The translations under genes were made by a program, and so were the position numbers. Below the pieces are notes generated by a model that was not told the DNA's origin, did not search any database, and saw nothing but the letters and a program-made list of their open reading frames with translations. DNA of 64,000 nt from Progne subis subis. Lineage: Eukaryota > Chordata > Aves > Passeriformes > Hirundinidae. Numbering within the stretch: position 1 is the first letter of the stretch; every line of letters starts with the position of its first letter. Shown in pieces: positions 11,920-25,269 of this stretch. The DNA lies in NCBI GenBank assembly GCA_022316685.1, contig JAKJHU010000991.1:37194-101193 (forward strand). The letters run 5' to 3'.

Positions 11920-14781
11920 AAACAAAAAATGTATTCTTACAAGAAACTTTTTTTTAATATAATTTCATTTTATTTAATTAAAATTATTTCATTTCATCAT
12001 ATTATTTTAGCAGCTCTTTCTTCAACAACTACTATTATCACCCAGGCAGATGTGATATGCTTGGGGACAAATAATTGACATTTGAATATTTAATCATCTC
12101 ATCACGAACCTGCTGACATTGATTTCCCTTGAAAATAATAATACTGAAGTATCGGCTTTCAGCTCTAAAATTGAACATTTCAGAGCACCTCCCTTATTTA
12201 TAAAATTATGTTGCTAAATATTTCTTATGTGCTTTTGAAAGATTTTCCTATTTTTCCTACACCAAGTTCATAGAGTCTTTTCTTTTTCTATGTGGGAAAA
12301 AATACATTGAAACAAGATTGAAGTAATTTTGTTTACATTTATTTTATCCAACCCACAGAGACATGTAGCTGTAGAAAAGAAATGAACAGACTACATTAAC
12401 AATTTATGTGACCAGGAGAGCAAAGTTTTAGGATTTGCTAAGCCAAAATCCTTAAGTGCAACCACCATAGAAATGGAGATCTTTTTGAAGTGGTAATCTC
12501 TTTTATGCTGAAAAGGTGATTTCTGAGGGCTTGAGGGTTTGACCCTCAGCTGACATAAACCAGGTAATCAACACAGGGGAAAGCCAAATTCTGATGCAGA
12601 GGGTGAGCACAGGGAAGGGCTGTAGGTAAGAAGAGGTGAAAGTGATGGAGTGCAGCAGCTGTTACCATGCAGCCACTGGTAACTGGGCACCTTTGAGACA
12701 GCTTTGACATTTCCATTTGTTAGTGGTTTTTGAAGAGAAACATAAGAGTGAGCGCCCTTGGAGTTTCCTGGTCACAGAACTGTGATTTCTACAGTCTCAG
12801 CCTATTGATGTGAGAAGATGGGTGTCCATTTAATCTACATTATCTATATTAATCTACATCTACAAAGATTAAATGTTAAAATCTGAAAACATGACATTAT
12901 TTTTCTTCCCCCTCTATATGGGAAAGTATACACAATGGCAATAACTTGAAGTACTATATTTGGATAAAACTATTTTTAAAAAGTAAAAATGCTTATTTGT
13001 TTCTTATTCATAAAAAAAATCTTATTTGCATAAAAAAATGTAGAACAGTGGATCATATTGCAGCACCCTGGGAAAGAAATGGCAATTCAATTCCATGAAT
13101 TTTGCATCCATTACTTTGTTATCCCGTCAGTTCCGAATTTTATTATTGTCCCCATATTGTTTTCATGTGACTGCAACTTATAGTTTGATGCACTATATTT
13201 TGACTTTAAAAGGATGGCAGACTTTTCAGAGCAGGTATAATGTGTTCCTCTGTGCATAATGTATCCAGCTGACCAGTGCTCCAGCTTCAAATACAATCAT
13301 GGACACAATATAAGAGGTAGAGCAGATCACGTGTTTAAGATGGGTACACATAGCAGATCTGTGTTCCCCTTCATTGTACCACATTACTTTAGCAATTTCA
13401 TATTATGTTCACTACAGTGGCAGAAGCACTTTGGTTACTGAAAATTCAGTTTTGAAATCTTTTAAAATTACTTCATCTTACAACGAGACATCAGCTTGTG
13501 TGTAGTACAGATCATCACAAGTATCTCAAAGTATTGTCATTGTTAACACACAGACATTTATAGTTTTAGAATTAAACTAACAGTACCAGGGAAGGGGCCT
13601 GAAACAAGCTACTATAAGCTCAGCAACAGAGGAGGAAGGTGTTAAAATTTCTGTTTTGAGAGGGACCCAAAGGCAGGGCAATTCTGAAAATTTCTGAGAT
13701 GAAAATTTCAAGGTTAAAGCATTCATATTGGTGATATGAATAAAAGGATAGATGTGAAAAAGTCATGTAAAATCAAATTTTTATGTGCAGCCACTGCCTA
13801 AATGGATTTAGAGTCTGGCTTTCAAAGGTCATATAGACCTAGAGAGTTTGCAGGTGTTCAGTGCTTTGGATAAATAAGGACCTATGAGCTTCAAATCAGA
13901 AATAACCATAAAAGAGAGGATGAACATTAAATGACAGATCAAAAATGTAGACATACTAGGTATTTCACAGTTTCAAAGCAAACAAAATACTAGCTCTTTC
14001 TGGTACACTGAAATGCATCATTTCAGAAAAGGGCCATCTTTATGACCCTCTGAAAAAGAAGTTGGACTATAAAATAATGTTGGAGAGATTTCCATAAAAT
14101 TAGATTTTGGTCTTCCATAATATGATGATAACTAGAGGAAATTTCCAGAATCAGCGACGGTTTTTTGGCATCTATTCAGCTGTGTTAAGGGAAATTGTGA
14201 GTTTAATTTATTATTCACACCTCTTCTTCTAAGGTGTAATGTCTGACTTGTTATATGAGTTTGAAACAAGCATACGTTACCAGAAGTATTTTATTAGTAC
14301 AATATATGGTGAGGATAGAGTTTTAGTTTTAATCTTTGTTTTTTCCCAGACCAATGATTTTTCTGTTAAATATAATTGAAACCATATTTATTCAAAACTA
14401 CAACCTATAGTTTTATACATTTGTGAAGCTCTAAGACGAGTCATGTCAACTAAGACACAATCATATGTAGAGAATAGTATAAAATTCTTCTGTCTCTAAT
14501 GCTCTAAAATACAAGATTGGAGATTTGAATTGACAGACAGGTTGCTCACCAATTCTAAATATGGCATAATGTAAATTCAGACAAAAATAAATATGCTTTT
14601 TTAGTATCTGTTTCGAGTTACCACAACTAGTTTGGATGCCAGCAACAATGTATGAGCCAAAATAAAAACAGTGGGTAGAGGAAAATTGGTGCACAAAGAT
14701 TGGCATCTACCAACTTGCAGATGGTATAGTTTGCTAACTGTCTGACTATTTTGGTAGACACGGCACGTATCCAACACAAAC

Positions 14782-14803
14782 TTTTTTTTTTTTTTTTTTT
14801 TAA
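14782..14803. repeat. Poly-T tract (22 T)
   Basis: Uninterrupted run of 22 T followed by AAATATATATA. No associated element recognised. Confidence 0.85.
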
Positions 14804-17084
14804 ATATATATAACCAAGCAAACAAAACACAGAGCATAATGAGACCAAGAAATAGAAGTTAATATCTCTGTTCCTGTTCAGAACTCTGTTTCTTCTATCA
14901 GGACATCAAGACATTTACATTCTAGAGATATTAAAAACTCTTCACTTTATATATGCACCTTAGGTTGTACTGAAAAAAACCCAGAAGCTTTAAAGATACT
15001 GGTGTTTGGATCACTACAGTTTATATTTAAGCAATATTAAGAGTGGAGAAATAGGAATTTTTGAAGGCAGGATGCTTTTTGATTATTTGTAAACATAGCT
15101 ATAACCTTTATTTAAGCCATTTTGAGTTGTTTAGATCTGTCCATTACAGGAGGAGCTCTGAATGGCTTTGGTAGATCAAACTACTTCATTTAAGAGCAGT
15201 CATAAGTCTACTAAAGTTCGTAATCAACACAGCAAATAAAGAGGGTATCCACACTGCTCTTTAGACCTTCCGTCCTTAACCTCACAGCCTGTGGTGAATT
15301 ATGACCAAACCCTCACAGAGGAATTTTCCTAGGAAATACTGTCCTCAACCAAGCCAGAAAAAGCAGCAGCTGATTCATTCCTATCATTGTGTGCACCACC
15401 CATTCTGGAGCATTGAATGACAGAAGATAAAGTGAATCACAGAACTGGAATTGCATCTCTGCATTCACAAGGTTGGCACATTCACAGGGATAAATCTAAA
15501 TTTACACTGGGCCCTCCATATAAGGCTGAGTTAAGTTTCATTGCCCCAGGGAAAAAAGTACCACAATAGAAATTAAAGCACAACAGTTGCTCACAGTGTA
15601 CTTGCTCAAATCTTAAGAAAAATATCATAATTTCTTCAACTGACTAATATTAATTCATCTTCAGAATACATAAAATGACAAAAGTGATTTAAATGGGATT
15701 AATTCAGGGTTTTTTGTATTCCAGTGCAACTTTATTGAAAAGTAGATGGACTACGATTATTGTGCTGCTTCAACCTCTATTTCAATGAAGGGGAAAGCAT
15801 AAAAGCACATCAGCTGAAGCAATGGAGTGCTAAAGACAACAGAAGAGAAATAAATTTTTCATGCTGAATAAACAAACAATCAAACAAAATGTTTACTTCT
15901 TTCTCTTGATCAGGATGCTCTGACATTTGATCATGATTTATAAAACACATGCATATAGTCCAAAGAAATCATAAATCAGAAGGAAACTGGTTAGGATGCT
16001 GGAAGCCATCTGATGTGCCTGAAGTAGTTCTTAATTATCAAGAACCCCTCCACAGTAACAAAGATAACACACTCAAAACCATTGCTGCAGGCTCTGTGAG
16101 GATAGGTGTTCTCTGCTGTATCCTTCGAACATGGATAAGAATCAGGGGTCTGCTGAGGAATGGAGAAGGGAACTCTGAGGAAGTGACCCATTGCATAACT
16201 TGTCCTATGCCTGAGTATTCCACATGAAACAATAATTCTGCAATGTGCTCCTTACTCATACAGAACTCATGCATTTGGTCCTTTTCTGTTTCATAAAACA
16301 TCTTAGCTGAACAGGAGAACTAAGAGAATTATGAAGAATAATTCTAAAATTCAACCTGCATCCTTCCACTCTTTTTGATGTTAAACTCTGAAATAATTCT
16401 GAGATTCTTAGTGATTGTTTATTTTAAACATGTAGAAAATGTAGGAATTATTTTTTAATTATTATCTGCATTCCAAGCATGTAATGAAAGAATATGTCAA
16501 AGAGCAGAGCATACATTGAGGTGAAGTAGAAGATCATGAAAACATAGACTGGTAGTACCCCTGATAGTTAATGTATGCTAAAACAATTAAGAAATTTCTA
16601 ACTCAGAGGGATAACATTAAGTGTGCATCCTTATGAAACATTTGGGGGCAGGGGGCTTTTAATCTGTTTTCACTTTTTGTTTTAGCTCAGACCATGTCTT
16701 TTGCAATCCATTATTTTGTAACTGAATCTGACTGAAGAAATATTCAGAGATTCAGACTCTCAAGAATTGAACTCTGAGTTTCTGTAGCAACAGATACAAA
16801 CCAGGGATAGTGTCACTAGATAATCCTACCATGAACATTTTTAATTGCCTTTGGCAAACATTGTAGAAGGAGGTATTTAGAACGCTCAGCAGAAATGGAA
16901 GCAACTCACCAGTACGTACTTCTCAACAAGGTGAAGTGGCATTGATGTCTCCTGCCCAGATACAGAAAAATCATGGCCAGTAGTGAAGGTAATAAAATTA
17001 TCCTGGTATTAATTGCATATGATTTATGTAAAACATAACCTTAAATATTGATTGCAGCAAAGTTAATGGGCACCTTAAAATTAC

Positions 17085-17325
17085 CTAAAAAGAAAAAAAA
17101 ACAAACCAAAAGAAAAAAAAAAGCCAAAACAAACAAACAAAAAACCCAGAAAGCAAAAACAAGCAAGCCAAAATAAACAAACAAACAAAAAGTACAAAAA
17201 ACCCACCAAAAAAAAAAAAAAACCGCGAAGAACCCCAAAAAACCAAAACAAACAAAAAATCCCACCCCCAAAAACAAAAACAAAAACACCATGAAAACCC
17301 TCCACAAACAAAAAACCCCTTTTGC
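17085..17325. repeat. A/C-rich simple tract with CAAA units
   Basis: About 240 bp composed almost only of A and C on this strand, with many CAAA, CAAAA and AACCAAAA units. The long phenylalanine-, glycine- and leucine-rich frames on the minus strand are products of this composition and not genes. Confidence 0.9.
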
Positions 17326-17529
17326 TGCATTTTGAGTCCATCCTTATTTAAAATCAAGGTTTTGCCTAGAGATTTGTAATCAGACTATTATTTTATTCAG
17401 CTCTTGCTAGATATTTGCCTGGAGCATATATTTTAAGAAACATAATCTTCTGCTTTGCATGTACTGCAGTAAACTGTGTAAAGAAGAAACTGCTCATAAA
17501 CATGTAGCTGATCAAGCAAAGAACACCCC

Positions 17530-18250
17530 AAGGATTGGGACAGACAACACCTGTATTCAGGTGTTATCTTGGACCTAGGAGGAGGTTGACCAAGAGCAGG
17601 GAGGTTGACAAAGCTGGGGGAGAAGAATGTATCACTGATAATGGACACAAAGAATACAGAATTTATGGACCACAGGAAAAGCCAACACAGCCACTGTGCT
17701 CAGTTGCTCCAATTGGGTAAAAAGTAATTCTGGCAGGAGGAGATTGTGACCCACTGACCCAAGAAACTCACCAACTCAGAACAGAAAGACTGAGCATAGG
17801 ATTAATCAACGTTAGAAGTGCCAGAATAATTCAGCCAACAGAATAAGAAAATTGTGTAGCCAATAAGCATTGACTTTCAATTTCTAAGATGTGTAAATAG
17901 TAAAAAGTTTTCTTGGGACCCCCACCACAGACAAACCAAGGGTGAATGACCACTGGGACATTGCTGGATCCACAGACAGGAAATATTTTCTGCTTGATCT
18001 CTCCCTCCCTCCCTCCCTTTCTCTCTCCCTTTCTCTCTCCCTTTCTCCCTCTCCCTCTCTCCCTCCTGTCCTCTCCTTTCCTTTCTCCCTTCCCTAGCCT
18101 TCCCCCCTTCCCTACCCTTCCCCCCTTCCCTAGCCTTCCCCATTTCTTTCTCTCCCTCTATCTTACATTCCTTGCTAAATAAAATCTGTATTATTGACTT
18201 TGGCATATGGTTTCGGTCACACCTTACTTTGGGGAGAGGCCTCTCTCACA
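17530..18250 (+). mobile_element. Probable LTR or LTR-derived sequence, ends uncertain
   Basis: The order of signals suggests a + strand LTR: a CCAAT box (17850s), an AT-rich promoter-like GTAAATAGTAAAAAG near 17894-17908, a polypyrimidine stretch, AATAAA at about 18178, and a U5-like segment that ends near CTCTCTCACA (18250). I could not find a TG start matched with a target duplication, so the borders are approximate and the element may be truncated by its neighbour on the right. This is inference from layout. Confidence 0.45.
17999..18165. repeat. CT-rich microsatellite-like tract
   Basis: About 165 bp of CCCT, CTCT and TTCC units on the + strand, apparently expanded inside the probable LTR at 17530-18250, just upstream of its AATAAA. 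Confidence 0.9.
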
Positions 18251-18271
18251 AGTCAGATCTTAATAAGGGAG

Positions 18272-18588
18272 ACGGCTTGCTTCACCCTGGGCTTCCCCAC
18301 AGGCTGCAAGGGAATCTCTGCTCCACTGCCTGGAGCACCTCCTCCCCCTCCTTCTTCACTTGGCCTTAGTGTCTGTCCTCCCCTGGCTGCAGAATTTTTC
18401 TGCACAGTAATATTTTTTTCCTTCTTAGCTATTTTATCGCAAAGATGATGCCACTGTCACAGATGCGCTGAGCCTTGGGTACGTCTTGGAGCCTACTGAC
18501 TTTGTCTACACTGGATGTAGGAGGAGCTTCTAGCAGCTTCTCGCAGAAGCCACCCCTACAACCCTCCCTACCAAAACATTACCACACA
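18272..18588 (-). mobile_element. Truncated avian ERV LTR, minus strand
   Basis: Read on the minus strand the segment starts TGTGTGGTAATGTTTTGG. It then carries a CAGAAGCTGCTAGAAGCT-like block and a GAAGAAGGAGGGGGAGGAGG block, closely resembling from memory the 5' part of a widespread avian ERV LTR. Only this 5' part remains. The downstream half is missing where it meets the CT-rich LTR-like block, so one element probably inserted into, or recombined with, the other. Identification rests on recalled similarity; no 3' end or target duplication is seen. Confidence 0.6.
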
Positions 18589-18765
18589 AAACCAATAAAG
18601 TGTTGTCCATACTGAAAAAGTCAAGAATGTATCATTTTCCTGTATGAATTATATAAGCATTGAAGTTAACTATTGTTTGATAGTTACTATTTTTACTTTT
18701 TACTTCTTTATTTTTACTTATCATTATTCCTGGAGCAATATTCAATATTTAATTATATAATTGTC

Positions 18766-18791
<26 letters not shown>
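18766..18791. repeat. Poly-T tract (26 T)
   Basis: Uninterrupted run of 26 T. It separates the truncated LTR at 18272-18588 from the LTR fragment ending at 19273. Confidence 0.85.
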
Positions 18792-18796
<5 letters not shown>

Positions 18797-19007
18797 TATT
18801 TTCTATTTCAGCATTGGTTCAGTTATCACTGCCCTGTTTGGTGGGGCGTTTCAAAGAACCAGAAGGTTTTCAACACACCACTCATCCTACATATTTGTAT
18901 AAGTGATAATATAATTGTGCCACCCATGCACAAGACAACTTTATTGTGTACTACTACTACTGTTACTACTGTTAATAATTGTGATGAACTGTTAATAACA
19001 ATTGTAA

Positions 19008-19273
19008 TGAACCCCATTTATATACTGGGCATGACCTTCTTTGGTGTGGAATGGTCCTTTGGCCTGTCAGGTCCCCTCTCCTGGCCATGCTACCATCTTG
19101 TACAACTCGTCACTGGCAGAGCATGAGTCATGAACAGTCCTTGAGGCAGCGTAAGCAGAGCTCAGCAGCAGTCAAACCAGCAATGTGTTGTCAACATCAT
19201 TTTCACACTGAATCCAGAGCATGGCACTATACCTGCTACTAAGCTGAAAACTACATCAGCTGAAACCAGGACA
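19008..19273 (-). mobile_element. Truncated ERVL-type LTR, minus strand
   Basis: On the minus strand it begins TGTCCTGGTTTCAGCTG and runs through blocks resembling the same avian ERVL LTR superfamily as the copy at 1767-2360. It then reaches a TATATAAATGGGG TATA box at the left edge. The remainder (R-U5) is absent, and a CTA/TTA-type simple repeat (about 18950-18985) lies beyond. It is more diverged than the 1767-2360 copy. Boundaries on the left are approximate. Confidence 0.6.
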
Positions 19274-19279
19274 GGTGCA

Positions 19280-22200
19280 CTGGACACCTCTGAATAAATG
19301 CTGTTCTCAGTTAAACACGTGTGAACTTTACAAGGACAGAAGCAGCTTGGGAATGTGGTTATGAGAAACCAGGAATAGCTTAAAAAACTAAATTAATGCA
19401 GATCCAAAGGAGAATAGTAGTGAAAACTACATTTTAATGCCTATTACAAAATTTGAGCTCAAACTAAAATCTCACTAAAGGTCTGTGGCTTTTTAATGGA
19501 AATCTAATTGTTTCAAATTTATGTGTTATCAGTTCCATTATGACTCCTCAACCTAAATCATCCAGAGTATTCATTAATTATTAAAAAAAAAAGTCTGTTA
19601 GTTATAAGAAAGAAGAGAATTCTGGATAGAGAAACTGTCCTTATTTTAAAAATTCAAAACTATGCAAGTTAGAGTGCTGAAGTATCTTTAGGCTATTGAT
19701 CTGAGGTGAAAAGTGAACGTTTGACCGTTTATGTTAACAGAAGACCACAAGTAAGAGAATGGGACTTTCCACATGTGCATGGCAAGCCCATTGTCCTCAA
19801 AATTAAACTACTTTTCCAATATACTGTGAAGAGTGCTTTCTGAGTTTCGTTAAGCTTAGGAATTCCAGTTTAGAAAAACGAATCTTGTAGTGCACAGAGA
19901 AAAAAAAATTGATTTTCCCTTCTTTCTGCTTTATCTGTGAATATGATTTCTGACTTAAATATAGTCACAGACTTGGGGTCTGGGGTGAGGATGGAAATTA
20001 ATAATTCTTGTTATTGATCCTTCACACTTTGTAACCATTCACTGAATTACTCACGACATCATCGCTTGGCTATGAAGTCCTGCTGCAGCCAGACTCACAT
20101 AAAACCCAGCACCGCCTGCAGCATGCTGAGCTTCAGCAGCAATTCACTTTCACTCACAAACCAATTTTATTGTGGCCTGAAATGCAAAGGGAAATCTTGC
20201 CTATGTGACAGTCAGATAGGATTTTGCCAACAGATTGTTAGGCTATGCTAACAATTGGCTCTTTCTGCCACCAACTCTCTTAAATCAAGATGCAGAGAAA
20301 CTAAAGCTGAAGGGATATTGAGCCAGATTTTCCCGTGGCATGTGACCAGATGCATATTTCATGCACGCTTTCAACTCCTTCTCGATGACTACTCTAACAT
20401 CAAAACATCCTGGCAAAGAAATTCACTGTGTGTGCTCACACAGTCTGTTTACACACTTCTTAGTTTCCCTCTCCCCAAAAGCCTGGTCAATCAGTATAGA
20501 GTTGGTCAAAAGCCTGACTTCAGCAAAGAGCCTCTGTCAGAACAAATCACCAAATTTAGTCACATCCCTAATAAGTCATAGCACTTTAAATACATTTAAT
20601 TTAAAAGTAGGTTGGTTTTTTGGGGGTTTTTTTTTGGGTTGGTTTTTCTTTTTTTTTTCCTGAAGAACATTAGGTGCTTTTAATTCTAGCGGTAATCTTT
20701 TGTGATGCTACATCAAAGACTTCTACACAGAGTAGAACTTTATTACTAACATACATAGAAAAAGCCATGTGTGAGATAGAAAGATTTGCATACATACACT
20801 TTTGCAGATATGGCCAGGTACTCACCTTTGGTAGGAACTTCTGTCACTCAGTTAATTAGCTAAATTAACAAATGCATCAATAGTAGGCTTTGTGTATTAT
20901 GTCCTTTTCCTTTTTTTCCGTTTTCCTTTTTCTTTTTTCCTTTTTCATTTTCTTTGTTTCTGTGCATATTCCTGAAACCTTTAAATATATTCAACACCTA
21001 TTTAAATTAGTGATGGGAGCTGGCATGGAAGCAAGAAAGAATTTATTTTTGAAAGGAAGACCAGCTTTGAAGACCTGGGGCATTTTTTCACATATTTCAA
21101 ATATACAGTAAAACCACCTGGAACTCTTTTTCAGATTTTCATGTTTCAACAGGAATTTTAATAATGGAAATATATTTTCTCATTGATTTTTCCTTGGTTT
21201 ATCCATTTGCAAAATGCATGATAAAAATGGACTTATCTAATGAGACCAAGAAGACACCAACTTAATTTTAAGATGTTTGACTGAAAGGCATATTGAGAGT
21301 AAAAGATAGTTTTACATTAGAAACAAATTACTTGAACTGTGTAACCAAAAGAAAACAAATATGCCAGTCTATTTATCTGTCTTCAAATCTTTCCTTGTCC
21401 AAATGCAAGGACTTGTCTTCCAAAAATTTATCTTTCATCAAAATGATGTTTATCTTCTTCAAAAGGAAATTATGGAAGTCAACATTGCCCCTAAGATTAC
21501 AGGTTAATGTGAAAAACAGGGTAAATTTCCTCCAGCAACAGTCTAATGGTGATGACAGTACATTTCTAACTGTAGTCCTCCAAATGAGGCTGCTTCCTCT
21601 TCTGTTCAGCAAGCAGCCTCCAGGGTGGCTTCAGCAATTCCTGAAAGACAAAAAGCTCTTTGCCATGCAAACAGATAAAAAGGAGTGAACATACAGATAA
21701 GGAGCATTATGATGAAAAGCATTCCCATAAGGTCTTTTCTTACCTAATGGATGGGGTATGGAAGGAGAGGAAAAATAAAGGCAAAGTTATTTCTCAAATG
21801 TAGTGGTATGATTCACATGCTTCTTGGTAATTGTTACAATGGATAAATGATGCAACCCTTCAAATTGTTGACAATTTGGATGTTTGATTTTATCAGCCAC
21901 AAGGTACATGTTCTCTCATCACAACTCTCATCTGTCTATTTAGTTTCTGAGTGAACATTTCTTTTTGATTTTATAGTCTTCTGACTTTTAAACTACATTT
22001 TGTGTTTTCACAATAAGTGAGGTTCTTTTCTTTCAAGATGGATCACTGCAGAGGACTGACACAGAACAGCAGCTGGAAGGACCAAACTGAAAGCTAGCAC
22101 ACTTCCTACTCAGGTGCTCCCAAGTGAACATAGGTACAACCTGCTGTAACGGAGTTGCTGGCATTTTTTCTCCCATACATTTCCTTGAATACTAACTTTG

Positions 22201-24106
22201 CAGGAGTGGATGCTCAGAACAGTAGCAGTTGTAACATCACAGAACACAGAGAAATCAAATACCTTTGCTAGGAGGAGTGAGGGGAAAGACCCTCCCTGAC
22301 CCTCATAAGCACATGAAGTGGGTTGAATCTCTCACTACATTTTAACAACTGGACTTGATGTGAAAGGAGCAAAAACTAAATGATGCAGCATGTGTACCAT
22401 TAAGCTAAGTAAGTATATTACAGAAACATCAGGTCATGCTGTTACACCATTAGCTATTGTCACAAAGATGCCACAATGCAATGTTTTTTTAGCTCTCTGG
22501 AGTACTGTTTGATGACATGGTGTATTTCCTACTACTAAAGGCCGAGTAACTCTGTGTTTAGAATAGGAATTTACTAACAACAAAAACCCAATGTATTTTA
22601 TTCTGACTCTCTTTTCCAACTGGTACCTAAGGGTGTCCTGGCCCCAAGGCAGAAGAGAAAATTTGAAACTGCTTACATACAATACCAAAATGAAAGACAG
22701 AAAGAAGCAAGACAAGCCCTGTCATTTCAGTTAGGAAACGCATGCTTTTCTGCCACAGGTTTGCTTATAACTCAGTTCAGCAGCAGTTCAGCTACACTGG
22801 GTAATCAACATCACATGAATTACAAATAGATATTTAAAGCAAAAAGCCTAAGTCATCTCATCTTGGCAGAAAGCCAAGACCAAACATTTATAATTTACTA
22901 ATATTTGCTTTCCAGACTCCAGAATGAAGACATATTTCAACCCAAATCCAGACTGAACAATAATGGTTAACTAGATATTTATTTATTTACTATAATTGTA
23001 TTAATAAAATAAAACACTTGAGTATATCTACTGAAACAATATGTTCTCAGTAAGTTAGATCTAAAAATTAATCCATACACATGAACTGAAATAGAAATAT
23101 TAGCCATTTTTTTAGAGGATATAATAAGAAAAAACATAGCAAATGGATTATATTCTGATTATATTTGCATTGGCTGATTAAAATCTGAGGACATGACATT
23201 TGCCTAGCAGCTAATGAGAAACTAATTGTTCTTTGTTTGTCATATGTTACATAAATAACATCGACCCAAAACCACAGATTGTGAGTACACAAAATCTGTT
23301 GAAATAGTGAAGACAGATAGGCAAATGAGAAATGCATTTCTCAAGAAGAATTTTGGCTTTGAAATATCTCATAATCAGATATAATGACTCAGGAGATGAA
23401 ACCTTAAATCCATACTTCAGGTTCAGCTACATGTAAACTGGTATAAAACCCAAAAAGAGGAGGTGAACAAGAACAACTTCTAATAAGAAGAAAAGAAAGC
23501 TCTCAGTCAGAAATTTAGGTAATCCATGGTAAGAAACACGCTGATATATTATTATTATTACTCTGAAAAGAATTTATGAATACATCAGTGGGGTAATTAA
23601 AGAGAAATCTTTACCACCTACTATATTGTTCTACATTAATTACTTTTTTTTCCCATTCCCTACATTTTTGAGGGACAGAAATCTTGTCAGGGTAAAGGTT
23701 TCCTCTTTTAAATTATGCAATAATCCTGATCCCATCAAATTCCAGAAAATATTGTGGAAATTCACTGGTTTTCCAACTGTCTTCAGTAACTTAAAACTGG
23801 GCGAACATAGAAGCAGGATAGAAAGGCACAGAAGAATCTAAGAACAAACTAAGAAAAGTTACTTTCAATTCAACACCCACTACAGGGTACAGCAAACTCT
23901 CCCTGGACTTCACTAGGTAAGAGGACATAACATTAATGAAGCAGAGTTCCTGTAAAAGCTGCAGAGAGATTAGGGACACTATGAAATAGGCAGAGAAGGA
24001 CATGACTTTCAAAAATTTTCAAAAAGTACTTGCCCTTGCTGGTACTACGGGACTTGTTCTTAGATGGTCTTTTGGAGCAAACATACCCAGAGTATACACT
24101 TTCTAA

Positions 24107-24109
<3 letters not shown>
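19280..24109. other. AT-rich sequence, no gene recognised
   Basis: Mostly unique. It includes T/G-rich simple tracts at about 20610-20662 and a T/C tract at about 20906-20960, plus a perfect 8-bp inverted repeat at 20234-20255. The longest frame (21293-21688) has no recognisable domain and is not supported as a gene. Confidence 0.55.

Positions 24110-24159
<50 letters not shown>
24110..24159. repeat. Poly-A tract (50 A)
   Basis: Uninterrupted run of 50 A. I looked upstream for a processed transcript or LINE 3' end and found neither an AATAAA within 40 bp nor a recognisable coding remnant, so it stands as a simple repeat. Confidence 0.9.
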
Positions 24160-24161
<2 letters not shown>

Positions 24162-25269
24162 TAGTATTGCTCAAAATAACTTCTTTTTTTTTCTTTCTAT
24201 GTTTTTATAATTTCTTCCATCATGAACCATTCTATTCTTTCCCACATCCCTGTACAAATACCTAACAATGAACACAACAACTTTGTGACCACCGAATGCC
24301 TAGGGACTTTGTTGAGGCCTTTGCTTGTCCTAACATTTATTGGCAAGCTGTCATCCCCTGTCATTTTGGCTCAAAAATGAGCCTTTGTGCAAGAGCACAC
24401 CATCATTTCCACATGCTGTGTGTGGAATGAGCCTTCCTACCATCACAAACATCTACCTCTCTGTCCATAGGAATGGACTGTTGTAGAGACCAGCGCAATG
24501 ACTTAGAAAATATTAAACTTGACTCTCATCTCTCAGGTTCTCTGGGAAAACTGGGGTCTAAAACCTGAGTTCTCTGTCAAGGTTGTCATACAACTTGTGC
24601 TTTGTATTGATCTTTATTTTTTATCTGGTTTTTTTGTGTTTTTTTTTTTTTTTTTAAGTATTCATTGTGTTTATATAATTTTTGGAAACAAAATGCTTGG
24701 GTTTTTTGGTATGCTGCTCTCCAGCTCGGACACAGAAAAATGCAAAAAACAAAAGCAAACTCTAATTTCTTATTTTATAGATTCAAGGATCTCAGCAAGG
24801 TCAATAACAATAAATTTGTGGTACCTGTCATAGGTGGGAAAACAACAGAGAAGATAAGCGAAGATAAGCTAGGGTAAATAAAGGACTTTCAAGAATTTCA
24901 ACTCCTTTTAATTTGATTTATCTAAACTCACATCATAAAGCAAAGGAATGAAATGTGCCCTCGTGCCAGGACAGAGATTTATGACTAAAGAGGAGCTCAG
25001 GTCTTCAGCTGGACAGCCCAGGAGCCTGAAGGGAAGGTGTTGAGCCAAGGAGGAGGCAGTAGCATGAGTTCATGCTTTGCAGGGACGACAGAAGAGGAGG
25101 CAATATTTTCCAGCCAAAGGTGCCTACAGCCATGGACTCTGTGGCTCCATGTCGTCTGATCTAACAGACGGTATCAGAGGAGTGATGTCAATCTCTGGGA
25201 GGGAAAGAACAGTGTGTGAGCAGTGGGGGAGTCAGGGAAGGGTGTTTTGCAGATAGGACAGTTTACATG

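Larger units (their letters stand above)
6691..17084. other. Long AT-rich stretch without a recognisable gene
   Basis: Ten kilobases of AT-rich intergenic or intronic sequence. I see a pair of diverged direct repeats (7733-7844 and 11780-11919, listed separately), a 22-T tract at 14782-14803, and a moderately GC-richer patch at 9085-9420. No open frame resembles a protein family, and no RNA gene was recognised. Confidence 0.6.

Noticed and set aside
17041..17357. Overlapping F/G/L-rich frames on the minus strand
   Set aside because: They are translations of the A/C-only simple tract and not genes. The same applies to similar frames at 44902-45146 and 53948-54277.
24110..24159. 50-A run as the tail of a processed pseudogene
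   Set aside because: No polyadenylation signal close upstream, no coding remnant and no flanking duplication were found.
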